This document shows, piece by piece, positions 53,856 through 62,651 of a stretch of 64,000 nucleotides of DNA (its first letter is position 1; every line of letters begins with the position of its first letter). Position numbers and translations under genes: made by a program. The notes under the pieces were generated by a model that was given only the letters and a program-made list of their open reading frames with translations, ran no database searches and had not been told where the DNA came from. The DNA comes from Balneolaceae bacterium. Lineage in GTDB: Bacteria; Bacteroidota; Rhodothermia; Balneolales; Balneolaceae. The DNA lies in NCBI GenBank assembly GCA_018401935.1, contig JAGYJQ010000004.1, positions 123,437 to 187,436 of the forward strand. The letters run 5' to 3'.

Positions 53856-54485
53856 ATGAAAACATTAAATAACACAATAAAGGGGATCCTATTTCTTCTG
53901 CTTTGGGCAGGAATAATGGGTCAACATAGTCACGCACAACATTCGCTGTATAGTGATGTCAAAGCCAAGCGTATTGGTGATATCATTACCGTGGTATTAA
54001 AGGAGAATACACAAGGGAGCTCTACCACCGATAATCGAAGCTCTTCTATGGGGCGAACCAATGCAAATGGATCGGTAAGTGGAAATTTCATGCCATTTGA
54101 ACCCCTTTTTGGGGCCGATGTACAAGTTCAAAATGGTGCTGAAGCATCAAACCTAGCTACTCAACGACAGCTTTTAGAAGGTTTTTTAAGTGTTCAAATT
54201 GTAGAGGTTACCCCATACGGTGATTTAATTGTCAAAGGCAACAGAACAACCGAGGTCAATGGGGAGGTTCACGAGATGAGTATTAGTGGGACAGTCCGAC
54301 AAAATGATATTGATGGAAACAATCAGATTCTATCCTATCGTATTGCAAATGCAGCCATTTCATACCAAAAAATGGGTGGAATCAGCGATAGAACACGGGC
54401 CAAGCGATTAGGAACAAAAATATTAACCGTGGGCCTTACAGCTGGATTAGCTGCGGTAGCCACTCTTAGAGCATTGGAACTTTAA
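53856..54485 (+). CDS. flgH: Flagellar L-ring protein FlgH (no lipobox)
   Basis: Outer-membrane L-ring subunit. The frame opens at 53778 inside flgA, but the ATG at 53856 begins a standard signal peptide (M-K-T-L-N-N then a hydrophobic stretch ending S-H-A), so I use it (209 aa). The conserved core I-G-D-I-I-T-V-V-L-K-E-N and L-I-V-K-G-N-R identify FlgH. There is no cysteine near the signal sequence, unlike lipoprotein FlgH of E. coli, and the C-terminus ends in a hydrophobic segment of about 20 residues. Confidence 0.9.
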   Translation: MKTLNNTIKGILFLLLWAGIMGQHSHAQHSLYSDVKAKRIGDIITVVLKENTQGSSTTDNRSSSMGRTNANGSVSGNFMPFEPLFGADVQVQNGAEASNLATQRQLLEGFLSVQIVEVTPYGDLIVKGNRTTEVNGEVHEMSISGTVRQNDIDGNNQILSYRIANAAISYQKMGGISDRTRAKRLGTKILTVGLTAGLAAVATLRALEL

Positions 54486-55633
54486 TGAAACGAATCCAGA
54501 TACTTTTTACTGCATGTATTGGGGTATTTATTTGTTCCTTGGCTAGTGGAATAAACAGTCCAGCGATGGCCCAACAAGCGTCAAAAATACAAGATCTTGT
54601 CTATGTTAAGAATGCAGAACCACTCGAATTAATTGGATACGGCTTGGTCACCGGTTTAGACCGAAGTGGAGACCGCTCACTTTCCAGTCAATCCGCATCT
54701 TTTACAGTACAATCCGTAGCAAATATGCTCGAAAACTTTGGTATTACGGTAGATGCTGAACAACTTAGAACCCGCAATGTAGCTGCGGTAATGGTAACGG
54801 CTAGATTGAGTCCTTATCAATCCCCTGGCAGCCGAATTGATGTTACGGTCTCTTCACTGGGTGATGCATCTAGTCTTCAAGGTGGGGTATTGTTAGTGAC
54901 TCCATTGATGAATCCTGAAAATCAAAATATGTATGCTCGAGCACAAGGCCCATTACTAGTAGGTGGGGTGAATTCCGAAATACCCGGAGCTCGAATTCGG
55001 CGCAATCAAACGATGACGGCAACCATACCAAGTGGAGCGTTGGTCATTCAGAATCAGGAGGTTAAGATGTCGTTAGCAGAACCCCTCCGGTTAGCATTAA
55101 AAGAGCCGAATTTCAGCAACGCCCGTACAATGACAGAAGCGATAAATGCCCGGTTTGAGGAAGAAATAGCGAAAATTGCCCATGCCGGTCTGGTAGAAAT
55201 TAATTGGCCAGATAATATCGGGGATAAAAGTATGATGAATATTTTCACTTCTTTGGTATTAGAAGAGGAAGTTTCGGTAATCAACGAGGCCAGAATTGTA
55301 ATCAATGAGCGTACGGGGACCATTGTGGCTGGAGGAAGCGTACTCATTGATAATGTGATGATATCTCATGGAAATCTACAGGTTAGGACACAGCTTACTC
55401 CGGTGATTAGTCAACCCAACGCATTTTCAGGCGGTGAGACTCAGGTTCTAAACTTACCGCAAACCGAAATAAATGAAGAAATAGCACAGACGATTATACT
55501 TGAACCGGAAACAACCGTTCAAGAGCTCAGTGTATCGCTCAATACCTTAGGTCTAACCCCTCGGGATATTATCTCCATTTTTCAGGCTTTAGATAGGGCT
55601 GGAGTTCTTCGTGGTGAACTCATTGTGATGTAA
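54485..55633 (+). CDS. flgI: Flagellar P-ring protein FlgI
   Basis: Periplasmic P-ring subunit. Signal peptide of about 29 residues (A-M-A before Q-Q-A), then I-Q-D-L-V-Y-V, L-I-G-Y-G-L-V-T-G-L-D-R-S-G-D and V-A-A-V-M-V-T-A-R-L all match FlgI. The C-terminus (I-I-S-I-F-Q-A-L-D-R-A-G-V-L-R-G-E-L-I-V-M) is textbook. 382 aa. The ATG overlaps the flgH stop by one base. Confidence 0.96.
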   Translation: MKRIQILFTACIGVFICSLASGINSPAMAQQASKIQDLVYVKNAEPLELIGYGLVTGLDRSGDRSLSSQSASFTVQSVANMLENFGITVDAEQLRTRNVAAVMVTARLSPYQSPGSRIDVTVSSLGDASSLQGGVLLVTPLMNPENQNMYARAQGPLLVGGVNSEIPGARIRRNQTMTATIPSGALVIQNQEVKMSLAEPLRLALKEPNFSNARTMTEAINARFEEEIAKIAHAGLVEINWPDNIGDKSMMNIFTSLVLEEEVSVINEARIVINERTGTIVAGGSVLIDNVMISHGNLQVRTQLTPVISQPNAFSGGETQVLNLPQTEINEEIAQTIILEPETTVQELSVSLNTLGLTPRDIISIFQALDRAGVLRGELIVM

Positions 55634-55678
55634 TTCGCCAACTCATAAAAATAAATAAGATCAAAAAATCGAAATCCA

Positions 55679-55966
55679 ATGATAAATAACCCAGTATCTC
55701 TCCCTCAAAAAAATCCGATGAAGCAGGTGAATGCCGGATATCAAAAGCCAGAAATTAAGGATGTTGGTAAGGACTTTGAACTATTATTTGCAAAAAAATT
55801 AGTGGCTGAAATGACTAAAAATCAATTTCAGATGGGAGGAGAAGATTCGTTTATGTCCGCGGGTTCGGATTTATATAAGCATCACATAACCGATACACTT
55901 TCAAAGGAATTAGCCAATCAAGGAAGCTTAGGTATTGCTGAGCTTATTCAAAAGTACAAAAAGTAG
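55679..55966 (+). CDS. flgJ: FlgJ-type rod-binding protein (no muramidase domain)
   Basis: 95 residues that correspond to the N-terminal rod-capping domain of FlgJ (L-L-F-A-K-K-L-V-A-E-M and F-M-S-A-G-S-D-L-Y). The C-terminal glucosaminidase domain of E. coli FlgJ is absent, so a separate lytic enzyme must open peptidoglycan. Position between flgI and flgK agrees. Confidence 0.88.
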   Translation: MINNPVSLPQKNPMKQVNAGYQKPEIKDVGKDFELLFAKKLVAEMTKNQFQMGGEDSFMSAGSDLYKHHITDTLSKELANQGSLGIAELIQKYKK

Positions 55967-55975
55967 GGTGGAATT

Positions 55976-56548
55976 ATGAAAAAAGCAGGGTCTTACACAT
56001 TGTTAATCGATCAACTTAGGGTCTTAGACCTTCACTTGGATCAAATGATTTCTATTATAGATACCTATAATAAGGTTTTATTGAATCTAGATATCCAGCA
56101 AGTGGATCAGGTAACAGATCAGTACCATAGTGCATCCTTAAAATACAGTACCATACAAAAAGATTTGGCTCAGGCACTACGACGGGTGCACCATCATCTG
56201 GAAGCAAAAGTCATTGGTGATACCCATGAATCCGTACACCCATCAATAAAAGATATAGAGGAACAAAAACAGCCTCGTTTATCCGGTCTTATTTCTTATT
56301 TAAAGGAAGATGGTTTCGAACAAGAAGTGAGTGAATTGTCTTCTTGGCGGTCGTTGCTTTCCCAAAAGGCTGCAGATATGGATAAAAAGCACGAAAAGCT
56401 TGTTAATCTATTATTGTTTGCCTCTAGCTGTAATAATCAATGGTTGCGTGATATGTACTCACTAGCTGACCAGGATTATAAACAGTACACTGCTGCGGGA
56501 AAAGAGTATAAATCACAGGTTGGAATTGGGGTCAACGAGCAGGTGTAA
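55976..56548 (+). CDS. FlgN-like export chaperone
   Basis: 190 residues, helical and charged, with no signal peptide. It sits between flgJ and flgK, where flgN (chaperone for FlgK and FlgL) usually lies. Sequence similarity to FlgN is too weak for me to be certain; the early L-L-I-D-Q-L-R-V-L-D-L-H-L helix and late coiled-coil are consistent. Confidence 0.6.
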   Translation: MKKAGSYTLLIDQLRVLDLHLDQMISIIDTYNKVLLNLDIQQVDQVTDQYHSASLKYSTIQKDLAQALRRVHHHLEAKVIGDTHESVHPSIKDIEEQKQPRLSGLISYLKEDGFEQEVSELSSWRSLLSQKAADMDKKHEKLVNLLLFASSCNNQWLRDMYSLADQDYKQYTAAGKEYKSQVGIGVNEQV

Positions 56549-56590
56549 CAACCGAAAAGTATTAAAAAGCAATGGGAGGCGTAATTAGGG

Positions 56591-57952
56591 ATGAATAGTT
56601 TAATAGAAATATCTAGATCGGGTATTAAGGTAGCTCAAGAGGGACTCAATACCACTGCTCATAATATCACAAATGCCAATACTCCAGGTTATACTAGACG
56701 AAGATTAATCACCGTTCCTCAGCACCAAATAGGTGGTAAAGGATTACAGGGATTGGGAGTTAAATCGGCTGATTTCGAATATTTAAGGGAACTTAGGACA
56801 GAGTCTCTGATACAAACTAAACAACAAGAGCTTAGCTATTTAGAGGTTAAAAGTCAGACTTTTGCTCGCTTAGAAACCTCTTTTGTTTCCGATACAGGAG
56901 GAGATTTAGATGCTAGGACCCAATCATTTCTACAGTCTTTTGGGAATTTAGCTTCCTCACCTCAGTCACGTCCTGCTCGTAACCAAGTCATACAAGAGGC
57001 CGAGTTATTCATTGATGCGGTGAAAAACGTACATAGTGCAATTGAACAAGAACGAGAACTTACCCAGAATCATGTTCAAGAGTCAATTAGAAAGGTTAAC
57101 AGACTCCTAGAAGATTTGGATGGGTTGAATAAGACTATTACATCTGCCTTAAATAGGGGAGAGCAAGCTTTAGCAGCGATGGATACCCAAGTGATGAAAT
57201 TGCAAGAGTTATCCGAATATTTAGACATTAAAACAGTCCAGAGTGATAATGGTCAGGTCCGAATATCTGTTGGGGGCATGGAGGTATTGTCCCCTGATTT
57301 AATACAGCAGTTACAACTCACTAAAGATAGTGAATCGGAGCATTTAGATATTAGGTTGGCTAATAGTGGACAAGGTATTTCGGTTGAGTCAGGAAAATTG
57401 GGGGCGTTACTAGAACTTAATAACGATGATTTGGTTACCCTCTCCACTGATTTGGATGGTTTTGTATCCAATCTAGTTCAAAGAGTGAATTTTGAACACT
57501 CACAAGGATATGGGTTAGAGGATACTCAACCCAGAAATTTTTTTAGTGATATGGATGGTTCAGCGTCCACCCTTTCAATTGAAGAAGATTTAATCAATAA
57601 CATAGATCACATTGCAGCTGAATCTATCTCAGGAGTTCAAGGTAATGGGGATATAGCGGAAGCAATAGCTGGGATTAAAGACAGTAAAATCATGTCGGGT
57701 TATGCCCCGGTTGAATTTGCCATTCATTTTATATCGAGTCCTGGTTCGAAGGTATCGGCACTTAACGAAGGGATAGATTTGCGCAATTCAGAAATGGAAT
57801 TATTAACAGCCCAACAGCAACAGGTATCTGGGGTTAATATGGACGAAGAGCTCAGTAATATGATTCAGTATCAACAAGCCTATCAAGGAGCAGCGAAAGT
57901 ACTAGAATCGGCTCAAATTATGTATCAAACCCTAATGTCAATTGTAGCGTAA
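56591..57952 (+). CDS. flgK: Flagellar hook-associated protein FlgK (HAP1)
   Basis: Hook-filament junction protein. The N-terminus (A-Q-E-G-L-N-T-T-A-H-N-I-T-N-A-N-T-P-G-Y) and C-terminus (G-V-N-M-D-E-E-L-S-N-M-I-Q-Y-Q-Q-A-Y) are diagnostic. 453 aa, shorter than E. coli FlgK (547), mainly in the variable middle. Confidence 0.95.
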   Translation: MNSLIEISRSGIKVAQEGLNTTAHNITNANTPGYTRRRLITVPQHQIGGKGLQGLGVKSADFEYLRELRTESLIQTKQQELSYLEVKSQTFARLETSFVSDTGGDLDARTQSFLQSFGNLASSPQSRPARNQVIQEAELFIDAVKNVHSAIEQERELTQNHVQESIRKVNRLLEDLDGLNKTITSALNRGEQALAAMDTQVMKLQELSEYLDIKTVQSDNGQVRISVGGMEVLSPDLIQQLQLTKDSESEHLDIRLANSGQGISVESGKLGALLELNNDDLVTLSTDLDGFVSNLVQRVNFEHSQGYGLEDTQPRNFFSDMDGSASTLSIEEDLINNIDHIAAESISGVQGNGDIAEAIAGIKDSKIMSGYAPVEFAIHFISSPGSKVSALNEGIDLRNSEMELLTAQQQQVSGVNMDEELSNMIQYQQAYQGAAKVLESAQIMYQTLMSIVA

Positions 57953-57954
57953 CG

Positions 57955-58848
57955 ATGAGATTAACACAGAATATAATTTTTGATGGGTTTATGAAGCATA
58001 TAAACCAAAATCGAATGGAATTGTCCAAGTTGCAAGAACACATTGCATCGGGTAGGAAAATTACCATGGCCTCGGATGCCCCTGTGAATTTTAAAAATGC
58101 TCGTGCATTAGAACAGCAGTTACGAGATAAGGAATTTTATCAGCAGCAAATAAATAAAGCAAAAACGACATCACAAACCGCCCAGCAGAGTCTGGATGAA
58201 ATTGTTGATAGGCTTATCGAACTTAAAGGTATTGTTTTACGAGGCGGTAATAGTGCACAGGGGGCTCAGGCATATAAAGCCCTTACTCAAGAAGTAGAAA
58301 CCATTCAGGAGCAGTTGATTAATTCCTTAAACTCAAAAGACGGAAGTGGATATATATTTTCTGGAACATCTAGTGACACAGTACCCTTTTCTATGGATGA
58401 ATTAGGAGTAGGAGGAGTGAGTTTTAACGGGACAAATCAAGTAAACAAAACTCAGATTGAAGAAGGAATATTTGTTGAACCATCCGTTAGTGGACAGGCC
58501 ATTCGTGAGGTAGGTGGGATTGACATGTTTGAAGCCATTGAACAGACGATTACAGCGTTATCAATGGGTGACTCAAGCAGCCTTTCGGCCCAGTTAGATG
58601 ACTATGATTCCTTAATCAATCACCTTATAGATCAGTCTGCGACAGTAGCCTTTGAAATCAACAAAATGGATTTTGTTTTTGAGCGCCAAGAATCCCTCAA
58701 AAATACGATACAAGCGGAACTTAGCTCCTTGGTTGATACTGATTTTGCTGAAACTTTTTCACAGATTCAACAAACTGAATTAGCCTTCCAGTCGGCAATG
58801 ACCGTTCATTCAAGCATTATGAATCAGTCCTTATTAGACTATCTATAA
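57955..58848 (+). CDS. flgL: Flagellar hook-associated protein FlgL (HAP3)
   Basis: Second junction protein, flagellin-like. Begins with M-R-L-T-Q-N-I-I-F-D-G-F and has the I-A-S-G-R-K-I-T-M-A-S-D-A-P segment typical of FlgL and flagellin. 297 aa. It starts three bases after flgK. Confidence 0.93.
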   Translation: MRLTQNIIFDGFMKHINQNRMELSKLQEHIASGRKITMASDAPVNFKNARALEQQLRDKEFYQQQINKAKTTSQTAQQSLDEIVDRLIELKGIVLRGGNSAQGAQAYKALTQEVETIQEQLINSLNSKDGSGYIFSGTSSDTVPFSMDELGVGGVSFNGTNQVNKTQIEEGIFVEPSVSGQAIREVGGIDMFEAIEQTITALSMGDSSSLSAQLDDYDSLINHLIDQSATVAFEINKMDFVFERQESLKNTIQAELSSLVDTDFAETFSQIQQTELAFQSAMTVHSSIMNQSLLDYL

Positions 58849-58893
58849 ATAAATAAACACACAGTAAACACAGTAGTAGAAAAAGGGGTCCAA

Positions 58894-60177
58894 ATGAATA
58901 AATTTCCAATAACGTTATACTTATACAATAAAAAACTCCAAACAGCTGAAGAGTTTGACTTAATTGAGAAGTATGAGTTCTATTTTGAACAAGTAGTGAT
59001 TTTAAGTCCATCTGAATTAGACTATTTGTATCCAGATTCACCGTCAAAAACAAAACAGTGGAATCAAATTGTACGATCAACCCACACCCCATGGGCATTA
59101 TTTTTAGATGGTGATGAAACCTTGGACTTGAATGAACTCAGTGCCTTAGAATACATAGATCACGAGAGTTGGCCATCGGTCTTGATTTCCTTAAATGGAT
59201 TTGGGCAAACAGAGTTTTATTATCAGCTTAGGTTAGTTCCTACCGGCTCGGAAGAGGAGATTTTTAGAGGATTTCATATTCCAGATGCCTCTCGTTATGT
59301 TCAACAGAGAAACATTAAATTATTACCAAATGGATTGCAGATAGCTAGAAAAAGCTATTTGTGGCAAGATATTGATTTAGAGGTTGAACGTGCTCAAACT
59401 CCCTTACCGACAACCGTCCATTTATTTGAAGCTAGACATTTAATTAAATCTAACAAGTATGTTCAGGCCGCAGCTGAATATCGGCAGGTACTTAAAAAAG
59501 CGGATGTGTTACCCTATGATTATTTGGCAGCACTAAATGGTATTGCTAGGTGTCATGCAGAACAACATAAATGGACAAGAGCACTCGAATATACCGAGGA
59601 ATCAATATCTCGTGAAGTACAGCAGTATATGCCCTATTTGATTCAGTTTAGAATTTATCAAATGAATAAGAACTGGAGTGCTGCATTAGCTGCATTACAG
59701 CACTATTGGCGAAATACAACCTTAGGCTCCAGAAGTAGCCATGAAACTAAATTGCCGAGCGCTGAAACCTTAATTCAATTAAGTAATTTATCCTTAAAAG
59801 CCGGCAAAAATGACCTGTCCTATGAATATTTGGCTAACTATATTGATCTTATGGGTGATAAACTAGATACTCAATATCAACATGCAGCTCTAACTCTTGC
59901 TATTGAGCTTTCGTTGAAAAAAGAAGCTTTAGCGCATTTATACAAACTGTATCCTAATCCTGTACTTTTTGAATTTACAGAGGAAGAAGAAGCGCGATTT
60001 CATGATTATTTGGAACTGTTCTTGAATCAATCATGGTATGAACCTGTACAGAAGATTTACACGGCCTTATACAATGCCCATCCAGATTCGGAGCATTATA
60101 AGAGGCGTTTGATCGTAACATTGATTAAGTCAGATCGATTAGATCAAGCTAAATCGTTACTTTATAGGGTTGCTTGA
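58894..60177 (+). CDS. Glycosyltransferase-like/TPR protein, candidate flagellar glycosylation
   Basis: 427 residues. The N-terminal 150 residues resemble a shortened GT2 (WaaE-like) catalytic domain: I-T-L-Y-L-Y start and T-P-W-A-L-F-L-D-G-D-E-T-L, equivalent to the D-x-D-E metal motif of that family. The rest (about 180-425) is helical repeats of TPR type (A-A-E-Y-R-Q-V-L-K; A-L-E-Y-T-E-E-S). GT2-TPR fusions next to flagellin genes are often flagellin glycosyltransferases, so a role in modifying flagellar proteins is likely but inferred. It follows flgL by 45 bases and ends at a terminator. Confidence 0.65.
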   Translation: MNKFPITLYLYNKKLQTAEEFDLIEKYEFYFEQVVILSPSELDYLYPDSPSKTKQWNQIVRSTHTPWALFLDGDETLDLNELSALEYIDHESWPSVLISLNGFGQTEFYYQLRLVPTGSEEEIFRGFHIPDASRYVQQRNIKLLPNGLQIARKSYLWQDIDLEVERAQTPLPTTVHLFEARHLIKSNKYVQAAAEYRQVLKKADVLPYDYLAALNGIARCHAEQHKWTRALEYTEESISREVQQYMPYLIQFRIYQMNKNWSAALAALQHYWRNTTLGSRSSHETKLPSAETLIQLSNLSLKAGKNDLSYEYLANYIDLMGDKLDTQYQHAALTLAIELSLKKEALAHLYKLYPNPVLFEFTEEEEARFHDYLELFLNQSWYEPVQKIYTALYNAHPDSEHYKRRLIVTLIKSDRLDQAKSLLYRVA

Positions 60178-60190
60178 TTCCATGATATAG

Positions 60191-60221
60191 GGTTTTTATA
60201 TGAATCAGTCGTATAAAAACC
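60191..60221 (+). terminator. Intrinsic-type hairpin after the GT-TPR gene
   Basis: Perfect 10-bp stem GGTTTTTATA (60191-60200) / TATAAAAACC (60212-60221) with an 11-nt loop, followed by TTTAAT. AT-rich stem; closes operon C. Confidence 0.65.
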
Positions 60222-60249
60222 TTTAATAATACCCTTTACACCATTGCGT

Positions 60250-60271
60250 CAAAAGGAGCCTTTGAGCTCCT
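60250..60271 (-). terminator. Terminator for the sigma-54 activator gene
   Basis: On the minus strand AGGAGC / GCTCCT (60266-60271 and 60254-60259) form a 6-bp stem with a 6-nt loop, followed by TTTT. It begins six bases after the stop codon of the activator. Confidence 0.6.
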
Positions 60272-60276
60272 GAGGC

Positions 60277-61800
60277 TTATTCTCTATTTTTTAGTTTATT
60301 TCTAATAGTCCGATCTGAAATCCCAAGAAGTTTAGCCGCTTGTTTTTGGTTGCCTTGGGTTTTATCTAGAGCTTTCTGAATTAATTGGAGTTCCATGTCT
60401 TCAATGGGCATAAGTGGAAACTCTCTATTTTGTTCCTGTAATTCGTCATCAACATTTGAGAATAAACTATTTTCGATGTGCTCTGGCTTTAATTCTTTGC
60501 TGTCCTGAGCGAAGATAATACCTCTGTGAATTTTATTATTTAATTCTCTCACATTACCGCGCCAATCGTTGGCCATAAGGTATTCAATAAGTTCCTCAGA
60601 ACACTCAATGGGAGGGAAACCATATTTTTCACAATAACTTGTCACAAAATGACGAGCTAGGATTGGAATATCTGAGCTTCGATCGCGTAATGGAGGAATT
60701 TCGATAGGAAATACATTTAAGCGATAGTACAAATCTGCTCTAAATTCTTTGTCGCGTATGGCTGCACCAATATTCTTGTTGGAAGTAGCTAGTATTCGTA
60801 CATCGGATTTGATTGGGGTCTGGCTACCCACTCTATAAAATTCGTTTTCCTGAAGTACTCGAAGCAGTTTAGCTTGAACTTGGATATCAATTTCGGTGAT
60901 TTCGTCAAGTAAAAGTGTGCCTCCTTGTGCCGCATCAAAAGCGCCTTTTCGATCTGAAATGGCCCCGGTAAATGCTCCTTTTACGTGGCCAAATAAGGTG
61001 CTTTCCACCAATTCGGACGGTAAATTAGCACAATTTATTTTAATATATGGAGCTTTACTTCTATTGCTATGGACATGAACCTGACTAGCAAACACTTCTT
61101 TCCCTGTACCACTTTCTCCCTGTATAAGAACAGGTGCCGTGTTTTTTGCAATCTGAGGTAAAATCATCAATAAGCGCTTTATTTGAGGCGCCTGTCCAAT
61201 AAAAGGGGATTCATCCTCATCCCCTTTAACGGGACTCACTCTATCTTCTTGGGTATCTTTTGCTAAAGTCTTACTCGAGTCTTCCGTAGAAACCGGTTTA
61301 GTTGAGGGTGATGTTGCTGTCCTATTACTTTCCGTGGGGGAGTCTGTTTTTTCCTTAGCTGGATTATCGGTACCGTGAGGTGATCTTTGAGTAGCAGTAC
61401 CGACTATGCTTGGTTGTCCGGCTGCTAGGGAGGGTGATTCTCCATCGAAAAAACGTTTGACGCGAAACAGAATCTCTTTGGCCTTGAAAGGTTTTGTCAC
61501 ATAGTCAAAGGCACCTTTGTGTAAAGCTCGTACGGCATGGTTTATATTCCCAAAGCCGGTAATCATTATCAATCCTGTGGAAGGGTGATCAGATTGAACA
61601 TGACTCAGTATTTCATCACCGGTCATTTCATTCATCTTGACATCGGTGATAACCAATCGGGTGGGATTTTTGTCCAGATATTCTATGGCTTTTACAGGAG
61701 ATGAAAACGGAGTGACATCGTACCCTTCATTGCGTAAAATTTCATCCAAAAAGCCTAATAATAGTTCATCATCATCAACAACAAGTATTGTTTCTTTCAT
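60277..61800 (-). CDS. Sigma-54-dependent response regulator (NtrC/FlrC-like)
   Basis: Activator of sigma-54 promoters. Receiver (1-120) with phospho-acceptor D53 (V-I-T-D-V-K-M), a Ser/Thr/Pro-rich linker (about 125-200), AAA+ domain with Walker A G-E-S-G-T-G-K-E and the sigma-54-contacting G-A-F-T-G-A loop, and a C-terminal Fis-type helix-turn-helix (Q-A-A-K-L-L-G-I-S-D-R-T-I-R-N-K). 507 aa. No kinase adjoins it. Its place in the flagellar cluster and the sigma-54 sites before flgB, flhB and flgF suggest it is the FlrC/FleR-like master of rod-hook genes. Confidence 0.9.
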   Translation of the reverse strand: MKETILVVDDDELLLGFLDEILRNEGYDVTPFSSPVKAIEYLDKNPTRLVITDVKMNEMTGDEILSHVQSDHPSTGLIMITGFGNINHAVRALHKGAFDYVTKPFKAKEILFRVKRFFDGESPSLAAGQPSIVGTATQRSPHGTDNPAKEKTDSPTESNRTATSPSTKPVSTEDSSKTLAKDTQEDRVSPVKGDEDESPFIGQAPQIKRLLMILPQIAKNTAPVLIQGESGTGKEVFASQVHVHSNRSKAPYIKINCANLPSELVESTLFGHVKGAFTGAISDRKGAFDAAQGGTLLLDEITEIDIQVQAKLLRVLQENEFYRVGSQTPIKSDVRILATSNKNIGAAIRDKEFRADLYYRLNVFPIEIPPLRDRSSDIPILARHFVTSYCEKYGFPPIECSEELIEYLMANDWRGNVRELNNKIHRGIIFAQDSKELKPEHIENSLFSNVDDELQEQNREFPLMPIEDMELQLIQKALDKTQGNQKQAAKLLGISDRTIRNKLKNRE

Positions 61801-61832
61801 CTAATTGTATTTGTGTAAGCCTATTATTGAAT

Positions 61833-61854
61833 GTAGTCAGGTGGTCATGACTAC
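61833..61854. repeat. Inverted repeat upstream of the sigma-54 activator
   Basis: GTAGTCA (61833-61839) and TGACTAC (61848-61854) are exact inverted arms with an 8-base spacer, 32-54 bases ahead of the activator start. An operator for autoregulation is one option; it could also be chance. Confidence 0.4.
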
Positions 61855-61917
61855 CTATTTCATTTGATTGTATAATAAGGCTTGATGACGAGGAATAAAA
61901 GAGCTTTGGAGTGAAGC

Positions 61918-62271
61918 TTACCCGCGTATTTTGTCAGCAATTTGGGACCATACATCCTGATCATTCATCATTGTATGAATGTCATTATTCTGGAGTTTGT
62001 CTAATTGATCAGATTTTAATTCTTCGTACTCTTGAATTTTTTGGCGGAATTCAGAGATATTTTCCATAGCCGTTTTGTTCAGTTTTTCCAATTCAACTTT
62101 AGCGAAACTAAGTTCATTTTTGTTGATTTGTGAAACTGATACTTTGTCAAGTTCGGTACTCTTTTCCAGTCTTTTAAGTTCACTGGAATTTACTTGATGT
62201 ACTTCTTTGTGCGAATCCGCTGGTCCGTTGACTTTGTTGTTTGTGTAATTAGATACGTTTTTTATGTCCAT
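61918..62271 (-). CDS. Small polar protein after fliT-like gene, possibly FlgM-like (117 aa)
   Basis: No firm family. Asn/Ser-rich, probably disordered N-terminal half, then helices. It has features reminiscent of FlgM, the anti-sigma factor for FliA: a short D-K-V-S-V-S-Q motif near residue 43 and a helical C-terminus ending I-A-D-K-I-R-G. Other positions do not match well. It follows the FliT-like gene by 37 bases. If not FlgM, it could be a chaperone. Confidence 0.45.
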   Translation of the reverse strand: MDIKNVSNYTNNKVNGPADSHKEVHQVNSSELKRLEKSTELDKVSVSQINKNELSFAKVELEKLNKTAMENISEFRQKIQEYEELKSDQLDKLQNNDIHTMMNDQDVWSQIADKIRG

Positions 62272-62308
62272 AACAGATAAATTATGGTAGTAGTATAGTT
62301 AAATTAAC

Positions 62309-62638
62309 TTACAGTTGAAACTTATAACTTTGGATGGCTTTTCTTTGCATCTGAACATGGGCTAGTTCTTCTCCTTTCGTTTTCACTAGACCAAATAGAT
62401 GAGTCATAATAATGCCGTTCAACTTACTGAACATAATTTTAAGTTCTAACAGGCGTTCAGTTACAGTGACTGGAGCATCTAATTCGGGTGGCAACGATGA
62501 AAGTTGTTTAATTAGCGCTTCTCGTTCGTTTAGTTTTGCACTAATGCAATCCAAGTCTAAGTCATTATTAATAAGTAAATTAACAAGCTCTTGAGAGACT
62601 GTGTTAATCTTATTCATATTTTCAATTGTATATGTCAT
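62309..62638 (-). CDS. FliT-like flagellar chaperone
   Basis: 109-residue helical protein directly after fliD (13 bases). The pattern of the first part (Q-E-L-V-N-L-L-I-N-N-D then L-N-E-R-E-A-L-I-K-Q-L) resembles FliT, the chaperone that binds FliD and the FlhDC or FliI complexes in enterics. No fliS gene lies between fliD and this one. Similarity is short, so I call it FliT-like and give no symbol. Confidence 0.6.
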   Translation of the reverse strand: MTYTIENMNKINTVSQELVNLLINNDLDLDCISAKLNEREALIKQLSSLPPELDAPVTVTERLLELKIMFSKLNGIIMTHLFGLVKTKGEELAHVQMQRKAIQSYKFQL

Positions 62639-62651
62639 AATCTACTTATCG

